Positions 43,885 to 55,450 of a stretch of 64,000 nt of DNA are shown piece by piece (the first letter of the stretch is position 1; the number at the start of each line of letters is the position of its first letter). Origin of the DNA: Albugo candida (taxonomy: Eukaryota > Oomycota > Peronosporomycetes > Albuginales > Albuginaceae); NCBI GenBank assembly GCA_905220665.1, contig CAJNAR010000006.1:62001-126000 (forward strand), given 5' to 3'. Made by a program: the position numbers and the translations under genes. A model generated the notes under the pieces. The model saw only the letters and a list, made by a program, of their open reading frames with translations, had not been told where the DNA came from and searched no databases.

Positions 43885-46660
43885 TTATTTTATGGGAGCT
43901 TCTATCCGGACACCCCCTCTTTGCTAATTTACCCCCCCCCCTCCTCCCATATGTTTTATGGGAATTACTAAACTCACCCCATCCACTTTTTTAGCCAATC
44001 CTATTTTATTATTTTAATTAATCTTGAGTGATTTGATCAAAAGTGGAACTTGATGCAGGACGCAACCTGCAACTCCTGGCATTATGTCCTGTTGCTTGAC
44101 AAATACTGCATGTGGGAAGGCGCTAGGTTTGTGATATAGAAATCAGAGTTTGATTTCTGGCTGGACATATTCAAAAGCTGAAGGATCTCTTTGTGCTGAA
44201 TGATTGCGTGAGCCTGATGATCTGCCTCTTCCCTGATTGTCGGAGGATCTTGGATTGTTGTGTTTGTATTTGATTGTTGGCGAATTGAATTGTAAATGTA
44301 ATTTTGCCGATGAGGTAGCTCCAAAGTTAGCAAGTCAAAAATTACCCGTCTTTCTTGATTAATGTAGGTTGATGGGGGTTTCCTGCTTGAGCCACCATTG
44401 TGAGTCAAAGTCTTTTCTTTGCAAGTGGTGTGTTGTGTTCAATTAGCTGGTTTAATTTATGTTCACATTGTATGCCCAAGGTCAGCTAATGTACACCGGT
44501 GCAAGTGGTCCTTGGTAATTCGCTATTTCGCTATTGTTGTTGGGGTTCAATTGATACTGATTTCGGGCTATATTCAATGCATGCTTTATTCTGAATTTTC
44601 TTGAATTGAGTTGCACAAGAAAGCCTAATCCTATTGTAAACAGAGAGCAAATCCCTGAAACTTTTACCGATGTAGTTTTTTAATGTTGCATGCATCCCTT
44701 TTAACAAGTGCTTATTAATAACCGCACAAACGGTCGCACACAGAGACTTATTATTTAAAAGGTATGTTGGGAACTCCTTAGCATTTATCTTATGTCTCTC
44801 TACGACCTTTCACTGCCTACGACTCTTCACGAGATGGTGATCTTCCACCAGTGGAGATCTTCAACTTACCGTAGCTGTATGCAGTAGATCCGGCTGGCTA
44901 AAATATCAAATGTGATTGGATAGAAATGGGATTGGCTAAAAAAATGGATGGGGTGAGTTTAGGCAAAAGCGAGGATGAGTGTAGGAATTCCCATGTTTTA
45001 TATATTTGAATATACCCCCCCCCATCATAATCAAATATGAGTCAGTACCTTGTGATATTTTGGTCTGTCTATGTGTTGAGTTCGGCGTTTTAGTTTTGGT
45101 AAAGGGAGATGCGTTGACAAGATTTCATCGACATATAATTAAAGGGAGTCGCTATGGCCACAGACATTAATACTACGGCCACAGAAAAAACTACTACGGC
45201 CACAGACAATTGATCTAACCGGTCACAGCTCACAAATTATACTGTTGCTAAGTACGCAAGAACTGGCGAAGCAGCAAATGAGAATTGTACCTTTCGCTCA
45301 GCCGACCCCACGTGGTGACACCTTTCAACATATCAATTGAAAGATCTCATATTACGCACTTCGGAAAGTATTTGAACAGGTTTATTTATAATATTCCTTT
45401 CTTCCTACGTGTTTTTTCCAATCACTAAAGTTTCGCAATGACAGCTAGAAGAAGCTCGATGTCCAATGGCAACCGGCGCGAAGCCATGCTCTTCTACTTA
45501 TACTTCTGAATACTTTTACTTCTAAAAATAGATTTTATATTCGCAAAAAATAAATAATTTCCTAAAAAACGATTTTTTATTCTTCTCAACAGCAACAGCC
45601 ACCTTTCCAACATCCTAATCTTTAGAGTGTCTACTATTAACCTACCATATACAGATATCAGGAAAAAACCGTATCTACGCTAGAACAATATAACAAAAAC
45701 AGCTTAAGAAAGAGAATGAGCTCGTGTACAAAAGTATACAAGTGACCTGATTGGCTAGCGTACTTAGCAACATTAAAATTTTGTGAGCTGTGGTTGGTTA
45801 GATCAATTGTCTGTGGCCGTAGTACTTTTGTCGGTGGCCCGTAGCGTTAATGTCTGTGGCCATAGCGGCTCCCATAATTTAAATGTGTAAATGCTATGAC
45901 TGCTGAATCTATCGTTGATTTACTGATTGGTTGTTTAAGATTGTGTAATGAATGGGAAAGGTTATCACAAAACTAAGAGCGACGAATAAAATTCTCCATA
46001 GCCTGCCTGTACATTCCTAATTGCCACCTGCTTATACCTGTCTCCTCATTTTGATTTTAAGGCTCCCAGCTGGGCCAAAATTTCCGCGCGGAATTCTTGG
46101 GCAAGCGGGACACCGTCGGCGGAATCGTTTATCAATTTTAATAGCCTGGAAAAGAACCCGGTGAGAAGAAATCATACACGAATCATCGAGGCTTACCTCA
46201 TCGTCATTGGTAATTGTTATTGTGATGGGATGAGTCTGGAAAAACGGCAGATGTCAGTTAGAAAGTATCAAACGGGTCTTGAGACAAACCTGCATGCATG
46301 AATGGTGTTTGACATACAAAATCGCGCACTATTTCAAACAGCACGGTCGTTCAATTACGTCATGGCGACGGAAGTCGCCCGTGGTTGAACTATTTCAATG
46401 TCGTGTGGACCACAAATCGACCCTATTCCAACAGGAAGACGTTAAGGTGGAGAAGAGGCCGTGGTCATGTAGCACATATGTGTTGAATAGAGTAAGGGGT
46501 GTCCCGTATAAGATCTGCCGTGCAATAATATGTAATCCTTTTATTATCCTAAAAAAGCGGCGGGGGATGTTTATCAGTATATATAAAACATATGTGGGGG
46601 GGTCCGGTTAGCAAAGAGGGGGTGTCCAGATAGAAGCTCCCTATTTTATTTAGGGAATTG
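43885..46660. mobile_element. non-autonomous TIR element carrying nested repeats
   Basis: Left end 43,885-43,960 ('gggagcttctatccggacac' and 'ccctctttgctaa' words, C-run) is the inverse of the right end 46,580-46,660. Inside, 43,945-44,020 is the inverse of 44,925-45,005 ('ggatggggtgagtttag'), so a second, shorter element of about 1.1 kb may be nested or may share the left end. A further MITE lies at 45,134-45,893. A minus frame at 44,082-44,408 and a plus frame at 46,279-46,611 have no known motif. Confidence 0.65.
45134..45893. mobile_element. MITE-like element with 'ctacggccacagac' TIRs
   Basis: Left arm 45,134-45,243 and right arm 45,775-45,893 are inverted copies of about 110 bp with repeated 'ggccacagac' words ('gtctgtggcc' on the right). 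The 530-bp middle has no open frame of note. A typical short non-autonomous DNA transposon. Confidence 0.8.
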
Positions 46661-46663
46661 CCA

Positions 46664-47608
46664 TTTCCACACAACTTTTTGCTACATCCACCAACCGCAT
46701 GACTTTTTGACCAATCAGATTACGGCGTTATTTCCGCCCAAGTTCTCTACTAGGGAATTGCTATTTCTACCCACCACGTGACTTTCTGACCAATCAAATT
46801 TCAGCTTTATTTCCAATCAACTTTTTACTATATGGCTACAGTTTCACAGTCTTGCATGCCGATCGAAGGTATCAGAACTCAATGTTGCACACCTTTCTAG
46901 AATCCCAATTCTAGATCAGCTAACTTTATCATGCTTTTCGTTGTACCGCGTCGTTCGCAAACAGTAAATTGCGCATCTACGGATCGCCATCATATGTCGC
47001 CTATATACTACATCCTGCGAGAAAGTCTTCGGAAGTTGAAAGTACGTTCAGCCTGGTCTGAGAATTGGACTGATAGCGACAGCGGTCTTTTGCCGTATTT
47101 TTTTGTAACACGAGAAAAAATTAGAATAACTTGTAAATACATTTGTAACTTGTTTATGCCGGTTTTCAAGCGCACAGACGCCCTGGAGTTGTACTGTTAT
47201 GGGATGGGCTATCGTTTCCAGATGTTGCACGTAGCTGTTTTCAGCGGACTGCCATTTTTATACCGCTATACCGCTTGTATGCATCACCCGAATTCCGAAG
47301 TGCCCTATGGTGCAATCGAGTTCACGTTTGCGTAAGCTCTAGCGGAATTATTTGTACTGAAAAAGGTACTCTTCATTATCTCTTATGGATGCGACACGGA
47401 TAGCGGATTTTCAATACACCTGGTGTCAGGCCGTTCATTGCAAATTATATGCATCCAGGGTGGGTCTACCAATCAAAACTTCTGAGAGAGGTGCCCCTAT
47501 CATAAATAGGTGGGTGAAAATAGTAAAAAAAATTGATGGAAATAACGCCGTAATCTGATTGGGCAAAAAGTCACGCGGTGGGTGGGAATAGCAATTCCCT
47601 TTATTTAT
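46664..47608. mobile_element. MITE-like element with 'taatctgattgg' TIRs
   Basis: Left end 46,664-46,832 holds two tandem TIR units; the right end 47,505-47,608 is the inverse of one unit (shared 'gggaattgctatt', 'ccaatcagattacggcgtta'). The middle carries a plus frame of 134 codons (46,931-47,335) without recognised motif, probably non-functional. A solo TIR of the same family is at 37,226-37,330. Confidence 0.75.
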
Positions 47609-47817
47609 TCGGGAACCTATGAAATTTATACCACTTCTTATAAAAATATGTTTTATATACAAAAAGTTTGAAAAGTATGGGTTATATACCAGAACGAATA
47701 TTACACGGGTTAAATTGCAAACAGATGAAAAATACGACAAAAACTCTGGAATTTATTTATAATTACAAAAAAAATACCAGAAAGTCTGAAGTTTACACAT
47801 TCTTGAGTGCCATATCG

Positions 47818-49615
47818 CTAGAGCATTCACATCTGACGAATATGGCGGATATGGCGACTGCCGCCAACGACAGCTACGCTGGCGAGACACAAGGGTCAAG
47901 TGACGGCTGCTGGCCAGGGGACTGGGGAGATGGGAGTGCATATTTCTACTCACACAACTACATCACTCGCGACGACATATCACGTTCGATAGTTAAACAC
48001 GACGAGAAAGTTGGACGAGCGTTTCGTGTCATATCGAGCGACCGCAGACGCTACAAGGTGTTGTGTGTCGATCCAAATTGCAGCTTCGCAGTCGCTGTTG
48101 CGTATGATAGGGCATTTGAGCCGCCTCATACGTTCGTGCCGCACACATGCGACGCTACGAGGGTTGACTTGGCTTCATACGAATCGAGTAGTGGAAAAAA
48201 GACTTCATTCGTTGCTTTGCTTGATTCGGCCCTCCAGTTTGTCGTTGATAATGGTCGTGACGTCAATCCAGCTGAGATGCAGAAGAAGCAGACGGCTAAT
48301 AGGCGTCAAATGACGTACCAGACTTCTGTCGACGCCTGCATTCGACTTAAAGCGCAAGTCTTCGATAAAGACCGCACACAGTATCAGTTCATGCTGTCAT
48401 ACGTACACGAAATGAACAGAATCGGACACAAGGCAGATATCGCCTTGCGTGAGGACAAAATTTTTTGAGCTGTCATCGTGTACAAGCCCGGAATTCGTGT
48501 GCTTCGCGAATTTGCAGATCGCTGTATCAATCTGGAAGGCAGGCACATTTATAAAGCACAAATATGGTGGAGTCCTTCTTGTCGCTTGCTGGTAAAACAG
48601 CAACAATGAGATCCAAATTGTCGCGGTCGCTTGGGTGTTGAGCGAGTCAAAAGACAATTGCTCATGGTTCCTGGACTTTCTTCTACGGTGTATAGAAGCG
48701 CCAGCGTTCGTTATCTCTGACCGTGACAAGGGTCTCATTGACATCCCTCACTTTGTTTGTGTTTGTCACATACTCGAGAATGTCAACGCCAATGCGACAC
48801 TGAAGGACCAAGCATGCAATCTGGCAAAGTCCTTTACGGCTGCGTCGTTCGAACGAAGAGCCAGTGAGTTGAAAAAACAATTCAAAGGCGCTGCAATGGC
48901 TACTCGATGCATACAAGCTCAAATGGGCTGTCGCGTATAGTACGTACGCGCTTTGGGACCATGGCAAGCAACAACGTGAAGGTTGTTGATAACATCCTGC
49001 TTAAGGCTAGAGAGGAACCACTTCTGGACTGCTTCATGGCGGTGGAAAATTACATGGGGATCAAGCGGGTTAAATTTGTCGCCAAGTCGGATTCGTGGTG
49101 GGAGCTCACAGCTTACGAAAGCAAGAATTCGAGCGCAAGCGCTTTGTATCTGTCGTTGACAAGATCGAAATCATCCCGAGTTGCATGTCATCCTTCGTGG
49201 CCAAGGTGAGGAAGGATGGGGAGCTGTCGAGTGTTCTGTCGATCTAGATAATCCTGAAAATCCGTGTTCTTGAGGCTACTTTGGTGACATAAAAGGGCCA
49301 CGCTATCATCTCTATGCGGTCCTTCTATGCGTCAACAAGCTGTAACTACTCAAGACTTTCTATGATGCGTCGTGGACCAAGGAGTTGTACGAGCCTGCTT
49401 ATGACCCTATTGTAAAGATGATTCCATGAGTGACGATGGATGGACTGACGCGTTTAGAATAGCACCATCCACTCACGGTGTCAAAGAAACGTGGCCCGCC
49501 GAAGAAGTCGAAGCGAATCGAGTCCCAGGGCCACAGAAGCTTTCAAGAAGAAGCGCAGCAACAAGTTCACTACATGCGGTAACTACGGCCACAACAAGCG
49601 CACCTGCTAGGATTA
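47818..49615 (+). pseudogene. MuDR-type transposase, decayed
   Basis: N-terminal MuDR zinc-binding region in an open frame to 48,468 (GRAFRVISSDRRRYKVLCVD, FVPHTCDATRVDLASYES), then a shifted catalytic part (CSWFLDFLLRCIEAPAFVIS, DRDKGLID, FVCVCHILENVN) at 48,635-48,940, a shifted C-terminal part (49,000-49,200) and a zinc-knuckle-like end (TTCGNYGHNKRTC near 49,590). At least three frame breaks and stops. It belongs to a different MULE lineage from the one at 42 kb. No TIR pair could be assigned to it. Confidence 0.75.
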
Positions 49616-49984
49616 TTCTTTTCCTAGTTATAAAACAATATAACTTTCATAATTTTACATCAACTTTGAACTTTTTGGTGTATTTTTCAAATTTTTGCAT
49701 AAATCATATTTTTTGAAGAAAGTAATATAAAATCCCCATATTCCTATTGATTCAGTTGCAATTTATCAGACCAAACAGAGGCCACGGATTTCAATTAATA
49801 TATCAATAAAGTGGGTGGGGGTGAATTACGACTTCTTTTTAAATTTTTTTGTTATCTTGGTATACTATTTTATAATCCCTAGAAGATACTTCATTATAAA
49901 AAACAACTTTCAATTAATTTTGTATTTTCATATTTATATAAACCAGGCAGCCCCACCCACCTACAAGGTCCCCCGCACGACTAC
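49616..49984. other. AT-rich non-coding stretch
   Basis: Very A/T-rich sequence following the MuDR remnant, with no open frame that carries a motif. Confidence 0.4.
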
Positions 49985-50212
49985 CTTCGGGTCGTTTATG
50001 TTGAAAGTATTTATTATGCACTTGTTGCAATAGAGGTAGGTGTAAATGTGAGTATATTTAGCGGTAACCTTGTTTGTCAACACCACAACATGCATGTGCA
50101 ACATCATTACAAACTTGACTATGTAATCATTTACACGACGTCCGTCTGGTCCCTCGTGGTGACCGTCTCTCCTTGTCCCATCTGTCATGTTGTCACCAAA
50201 CATCCGTTCAGG
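49985..50212 (-). repeat. long inverted repeat, right arm (partner at 41,318-41,512)
   Basis: See the left arm. On the minus strand it reads FGDNMTDGTRRDGH in one frame, as does the left arm on the plus strand, so it may derive from a coding repeat or simply keep the same words. Confidence 0.7.
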
Positions 50213-51229
50213 TGAGGTCAGACTTTACCTCTAATGGATCTTGTAGTAGAGACTTAAGCCCTTGACGACCTATGAGAAACAGTATCGTCTAACACTTTAC
50301 TTCCTTCACTTCCTACTACCCGTGTCGAAAACATTTTTACATAATATACCACCCTCGAAGCGATATTTTCCCCGTTATCACAGCGGGGTCTTGACTCATC
50401 GATAGTCGTGCAAGTCAAAATGTCATCACAACTGCACGCTAAGACAGTTGCTTGTTGCGTTTAAAAGCATTATACTGTATTGGTTTTCTGAGGATGCTTC
50501 GCTAAATTGGCGGATTGCGTGGTAGCCGGAAAATTGAAAAGTAAAACTGCAGGATATGTATTCAATGGACTATCGAATTTCCCAAACGTTATTCCTTCCA
50601 TGAGTATGCAATACAGAACTTGTACATTTCATGAAAGCTTATGGTCGACGACATGCTAAATACATCCAAGCAGAGGCTTGTACAATCGCTGTACTATCCA
50701 ATGCTACTGTCTCACCATGTACAATTTGGATCGACTAGGCTTATAAACTCCTTCAATGTTGCTGTTTTCTAAGTTGGCAAGTAGCGACAAGTTGTTAGAA
50801 CGCTAGCTGCTTCCTATACCACGTACCAGGCGACGTATTGACCTGCCCCTGAGGCATATTCTGAAGGCAATGAAAAAAAGAAAGAAGCGGCAGGAATATC
50901 TCAGTCTTCCGTGAAACTCCTTTCACACTAAACAACTTACTTTCTTACCTCTGGAGATTTACCCTTCTGTATGTCTACTTCCACGGTGAGAAGCAAGGAG
51001 ATATTTAGTCATTGTCGAAGCTGTCACACAACGCTGTCGGCTCACACGGGCATGATATATTACCTGAACAGTGTTACACCTTTTTCCTCAGATTTACCTA
51101 CACGCTTTTAAGCCGCATCCAGATAAAAGTTTTCTGCTTTTGGGGCCCCTTTCCATCGTCTGTTGCTTTCGAAATTATTTTTTTTTGCGCACAAACAACG
51201 GCACGCACTACGGCCGGAGGTCGAAGCAC
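50213..51229. other. non-coding; includes a repeat at 50,385-50,550
   Basis: Only the repeat shared with 36,960-37,145 is recognised. The rest has no gene, RNA or repeat I can support. Confidence 0.4.
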
Positions 51230-52230
51230 GTTCAGACTTTCTGACTAAAATCACAGCACATGTCAACATAATACGTGTCGAAATGGTGCAAAGCGAAATC
51301 ATATTCAATGTGCGCTGTTTGAGTCTGACAACCGTTCTTTCCGTGCTTGCATTCTGGTGATTTTTGTCCAACTTATTCCAGGACAATCCGGTGACCAATA
51401 CGAAATTAGTCAGACTTTGGAAGAAAATATCGCATTGAGCATAAACCATGTAGCAATAAATCGATAGGATTTCACAGTCCGCTAAGCCTATTTGTTTTTG
51501 AGGACTTGATGTGACAATGCAAAATCCTTGAAGCATCGTTGCTACTTTCTCACACTTCAGTTTAATGAAACATGGCTATCATGACATTTCTCAGCGACGT
51601 ATGAATGCTTCGAGGAGAAGCTGCGTATAGAAAAGCTGAGATACCCAGCAACTTTTTCTCAATTCGTGAAGGATGCTTAAAAAACAAGTCCAAGATGCAT
51701 CCGTATCAAAACCTAACGTGGGCCCTTTTTCACAGCTCTTCGAGAGCCGTCACATTTCTACACATGGATCGGAATGGAAATAAATTAAGAAATTTGAAGC
51801 AAGTAAACTGCGTGAAAGCTTGCTCGTGCACTGGATTGATCCATCTTGTCTTTATAAAAACCTAGAACACGAGAACAACGAGATCTGGCTGAGATAGTAT
51901 TTGAATTGCCGAATAGATCCTAAATTGATCAAAAATGACGCTTCCTTCCAGCTTTCAATTCCTTCAAACATTTTATCGAATACATTAGAGTGCGTATATT
52001 AGCGAGACAACCGTCTGTTGTTTTTGATTGGAAATTCGTCTCGATAAACTGGTGCGTAATGGGATCGACAGTTGATGTTAGAACCCTTTCCTCCTTTCAA
52101 CATCACATAATCGAACCTGTATCGTTCAACGGGACTCGATGCGACTTGATGAAGGATATGAGATCAGAATAGCTGGAACTCAGTCTTCGCAGCTTGGTAG
52201 TAGGGTTTGTCGGCAGTGAAGCAGGTACCA
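51230..52230 (-). pseudogene. ARPC2 pseudogene
   Basis: Aligns by eye along its whole length with the intact ARPC2 gene at 20,640-22,071: for example 51,450-51,540 with 20,860-20,960 ('gtagcaataaatcga', 'gagcacttgatgtga' versus 'gaggacttgatgtga'), 51,590-51,660 with 21,040-21,090 ('aaagctgagataccc') and 52,110-52,140 with 21,900-21,925 ('atcacataatcgaac'). Indels and stops destroy every exon. It sits directly downstream of C69 copy b, as ARPC2 sits downstream of copy a. Confidence 0.8.
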
Positions 52231-52329
52231 CCTTCCTACTTTAGATGTTTCAATATGTTCAAATGCTACGATCAGGAATTTATGATTCTCATTGCGATGG
52301 TACAAAAGCATTCGAGTCCCTCAAAACAA

Positions 52330-52479
52330 TCCCTCAAGCTTGACGGGCTGGAACTAAGTGAGAATAAATGGATCGAAGAAGCAGCGAATGGCAAGCACAC
52401 GAAAGATTATACAATTAATAAACTTTTGAAAGAGAAATACCCAGCAGTATATAAGCAAGCGTCCTGGTATTACTTGTAA
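52330..52479 (+). pseudogene. 3' remnant of an unidentified gene (duplicated)
   Basis: A plus-strand frame ending LLKEKYPAVYKQASWYYL, identical in translation to 57,109-57,262. Upstream the copies differ by a frame (EFMILIAMVQK here, EFIIFIAMVQK there, followed by a shift). The conserved end next to the C69 3' end suggests the last exon of a convergent gene that lost its front. I do not recognise the family. Confidence 0.35.
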
Positions 52480-52558
52480 AGCTCCCACTTCGCCATTTTA
52501 CAGCTGCAGTTCCAGTCGTTTCAAAAATGAGCTTCTCACATGAGTGTCATCAAGAGTG

Positions 52559-54322
52559 CTAGGCGGCGGTTTCCGGTGTTACAAAGTCGGTCAGCTTCAG
52601 CCACCATTCTGGATATCCTGGATTCTCCAAGTCACTATTAGTCTCTCCAGTCAAGATCATTCCATCACTGTATTTTGCAATCAATATCCATGCCAATTTC
52701 CACCATTCATCTACAACATAAGCTGCAAATTTATTCTTGGATTCTTCCAAATAGGTTAAGTCAGTTGCATTTATATCGGAGCCAATTCTGTGATTGTCAA
52801 GCTTCTTTTGGAATTCAAATGCCTCTTCCTGCAGCTCCTTAGCACGTTGCCGAACATCTATGCTGATAACGTCGAAACGCAAGAGGCTCCAGTTAAACAC
52901 AAGATTGAATACTCTCCACGAAGACTTGAAACTAAACTCACTCTGTTTTCCAATCAGATATGATACTGGAATGCTTTTTTGCTGACATGAAAATGGAACA
53001 TAAACTGTTCCGTGAGGGCAACCTTGTCCGTACCAAATAATTCCGCCAACAGCATCTGGTAAAAATGATCTTGTTTGTAAAACATAGCTGTATATAGTTC
53101 GATAGATTGATATTGGCCGTTCCCATCGTCCAAGAAGTGAATATGTTTGCCAGCGAACTGGTGATCCGAATGGACCAGCCGCGATACCTTTCGTCAAATC
53201 GTAGCGTGTGTTCTGATAATAATCTTTGAGAACATCCATCACATTGTTGGCAGTTACGAGTGCATCTGGTTTGACCGAGAACGGATATGTCTTTTTCTTC
53301 GCCCACCAGCCTAACCGAGAATCCAAAAGAAGAGATGGAGCCAGAAGATCGTACACTCTCCACATGCGTCTACCGATCGTATATGCGACGAATTCATCGT
53401 GCTCTTGATATCCATAAACCTCTGTAAAATCGAACGATTTGCCTAGTGAACTGTTCCACCAACCCATATCCTCACAGAGACTGAAGATGTTTCTGGATGC
53501 CATGAAGAAATCCGGTTTTTTCAAATCGATCTCGCGTATTGTAAATCCGTTTGCGATCACTGTGATATGATCATTGGGAACGCGTTGAGCCGCCCAAACA
53601 GCGCTGGCGTTATTTTTACCGGTCAAAATGTTGAAGATCCATACTTCTCCATGTTTGTCGGAGATAGCCAGTGATTCAGAGGAATCTGAATATGCTGGTG
53701 CATCCGGATGGCCACTATATTCACTGTAAAAACCATACTCTTCCGCCAGGGAGCCCATTATTTGAATAGCACAACGAGCAGAGACGCATCTTTCTAATGC
53801 AATTTTTGAAAGCTCATTGATTGAAAATAAATTGTATCCGTAGGTCAGATCATTTGGCCATCCAACGGTACGCGCTCCGCATGTACTTTCAGCCATACTC
53901 AGTTGCATGTCATTCATAATTCCATAATCTTGATCATAGTAGCCGTAGGTATACGAAATTTGTGGTATGTACCCCAACGGAACAAAAAGTTTCTCAAAAG
54001 CTTTTGTATCTGACGAATCTTTAGGGACCAGCTCTTTAGGCTTATAGTCCAAGCCGCGCTCATAGGTAACCACACGCGGATACTCTGCCGCGAATTTATA
54101 AACAGCTCGCTTAGAGTCTGGAGAATGACGTTGGGCAGGTATGCGAACAAGGCGTAAATCGGACGGCACAATACCCATGTCATCAGTGTGAGCAGTAAGC
54201 GTCGACCCATCGACTGTTGCCTTTTTCCCGCAAGCTATTACCGTACAGCCTGATGCGTGTGGTGCGAGTACAGCACTAATAGAAAAACACTTCAGCAATA
54301 TTCGTTGCTTTCCAATTCGCAT
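52559..54322 (-). CDS. peptidase family C69 dipeptidase, secreted (copy b)
   Basis: 587 residues, ATG 54,322. The signal peptide (MRIGKQRILLKCFSISAVLA) again ends right before Cys26 (CTVIACGKKATVDGSTLTAH), the expected N-terminal nucleophile. Blocks SYTYGYYDQDYGIMNDMQL, STCGARTVGW and ISDKHGEVWIFNILTGKNN match copy a. The protein ends at KLTDFVTPETAA, before the stalk and membrane segment of copy a, so it should be a soluble secreted enzyme. Frame intact. It differs from copy c mostly in the first 340 residues. Confidence 0.9.
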   Translation of the reverse strand: MRIGKQRILLKCFSISAVLAPHASGCTVIACGKKATVDGSTLTAHTDDMGIVPSDLRLVRIPAQRHSPDSKRAVYKFAAEYPRVVTYERGLDYKPKELVPKDSSDTKAFEKLFVPLGYIPQISYTYGYYDQDYGIMNDMQLSMAESTCGARTVGWPNDLTYGYNLFSINELSKIALERCVSARCAIQIMGSLAEEYGFYSEYSGHPDAPAYSDSSESLAISDKHGEVWIFNILTGKNNASAVWAAQRVPNDHITVIANGFTIREIDLKKPDFFMASRNIFSLCEDMGWWNSSLGKSFDFTEVYGYQEHDEFVAYTIGRRMWRVYDLLAPSLLLDSRLGWWAKKKTYPFSVKPDALVTANNVMDVLKDYYQNTRYDLTKGIAAGPFGSPVRWQTYSLLGRWERPISIYRTIYSYVLQTRSFLPDAVGGIIWYGQGCPHGTVYVPFSCQQKSIPVSYLIGKQSEFSFKSSWRVFNLVFNWSLLRFDVISIDVRQRAKELQEEAFEFQKKLDNHRIGSDINATDLTYLEESKNKFAAYVVDEWWKLAWILIAKYSDGMILTGETNSDLENPGYPEWWLKLTDFVTPETAA

Positions 54323-54403
54323 GCTTTTGTTCTCTAGTACTTGGAATATTGCAAAATGGGATAAAGACTTCTTTCGCCCGATACGTTCGTTTCGGAATTT
54401 TTC

Positions 54404-54800
54404 TATCCTGATTTCACTTCCTGCACTTTCTCAAAGGAGAAAATGCGTAGATACTGACTTTCAGAGAGCGTTCCATGTGCGATGTTGAAGTCGATTCCAC
54501 AGCATAGCAAGAAGTATTTCGCCATATTAATCTATCAAGATCTTGTTTCATGTACTTTCCTATAGCAACAGATGTGTAGCCAGTAGCCTATATAGAATGT
54601 GCATAATTCAATTTCAGGCCATAAAAAAAAGGATGTGTTTGGCAGCTTTCTCCATCAAAATTCCACTACCTGCAATTTCTCCGAGCATCTTTTGGTAGCT
54701 AGTGGCTTTTGTGGAATGAAGCTGTTCAATGTCCATAGACAAACCAGCACCATGAAAGGCTATGTTCACATTCTCCATCAAGATGTTCTGTCTAGTTTTT
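54404..54800. repeat. decayed tandem repeats derived from the PUF6 3' end
   Basis: Several imperfect units with 'cacttcctgcactttct', 'ccactacctgcaatttct' and 'tctccatcaagat' words, all resembling the complement of the last PUF6 codons (59,560-59,605). They separate C69 copy b from the PUF6 remnant. Confidence 0.55.
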
Positions 54801-54890
54801 CAAGGATTTTATGACCCTTTTATCTCGTCCTTCGACGACATTCCGTATCCTATGATTAGTCCTTGACCGTGTGAATATCACTGAAGTCTT
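54800..54890 (-). repeat. third copy of the kinesin-pseudogene segment
   Basis: Aligns with 37,985-38,085 in the same orientation ('gaccgtgtgaatatcact' is shared exactly). The minus frame reads IFTRS..HRI..VV as in the kinesin piece. Confidence 0.7.
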
Positions 54891-55019
54891 GCTACAACAT
54901 GTGTTTTCTCTAGGAGCAGTTTTGTAGTCATTAGCTTTTAAAGAGCGTACAAACTTATGTGTCTCACGCAATTCCAGGGCATGGAAGGATTCCCATCCCA
55001 CAACTTACTTGCCAAGTGT

Positions 55020-55450
55020 CTCGCACTGCTTCGTTTAATTTCGCAGGACGGTCGCATCACCTTTTTTACATCTTTTTTTTACCATATTTCCGTGCTCTTA
55101 GCAAGTTAGTTGACCTTGGCTCGTCGTGATAGCGAAAATACAAAAGACGTCGTAAGGTGGAACGAGGTATAGGATGTGAGCATGACGGACCACCTATTTC
55201 TCGTCGTTGGCGTTTTCGAAGATTAGTTAATAAAAGTACCTATCTTAGCTGGTCTAAACCTTTCTTTATGCTAAATGGAGTTTTTATTTATTACTTTGGT
55301 GCTCATCTTCGCTACTTTCGAGTTTGTAATAAGCGCGCTGACAAGCATTCAAAGCTAAACCGTCCCTTCTACCGGTGTATCGCTGCAAATGTATCGTAAA
55401 CATCGTCCAAGACACTTGTAAGACCAAATAGCCACTGCCACGATTGATAG
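55020..55450 (-). pseudogene. PUF6 pseudogene fragment
   Basis: Aligns in pieces with the intact PUF6 gene: 55,023-55,050 with 59,603-59,630 ('gctgcttcgtt.aattt'), 55,140-55,215 with 59,770-59,870 ('acaaaagacgt', 'ataggatg.gagtataacgg' type), and 55,405-55,440 with 60,300-60,335 ('ttgtaagaccaaatagccac'). Large internal deletions and stops. Confidence 0.75.

Larger units (their letters stand above)
52260..54600. repeat. segmental duplication, unit 1
   Basis: Nearly the same sequence as 57,050-59,385, offset 4,783 bp, same orientation. It covers a conserved tail frame, the whole C69 copy b and about 280 bp upstream of it. Confidence 0.9.

Noticed and set aside
46931..47335. 134-codon frame as a gene
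   Set aside because: It lies wholly inside a TIR element and has no motif or homologue I can name.
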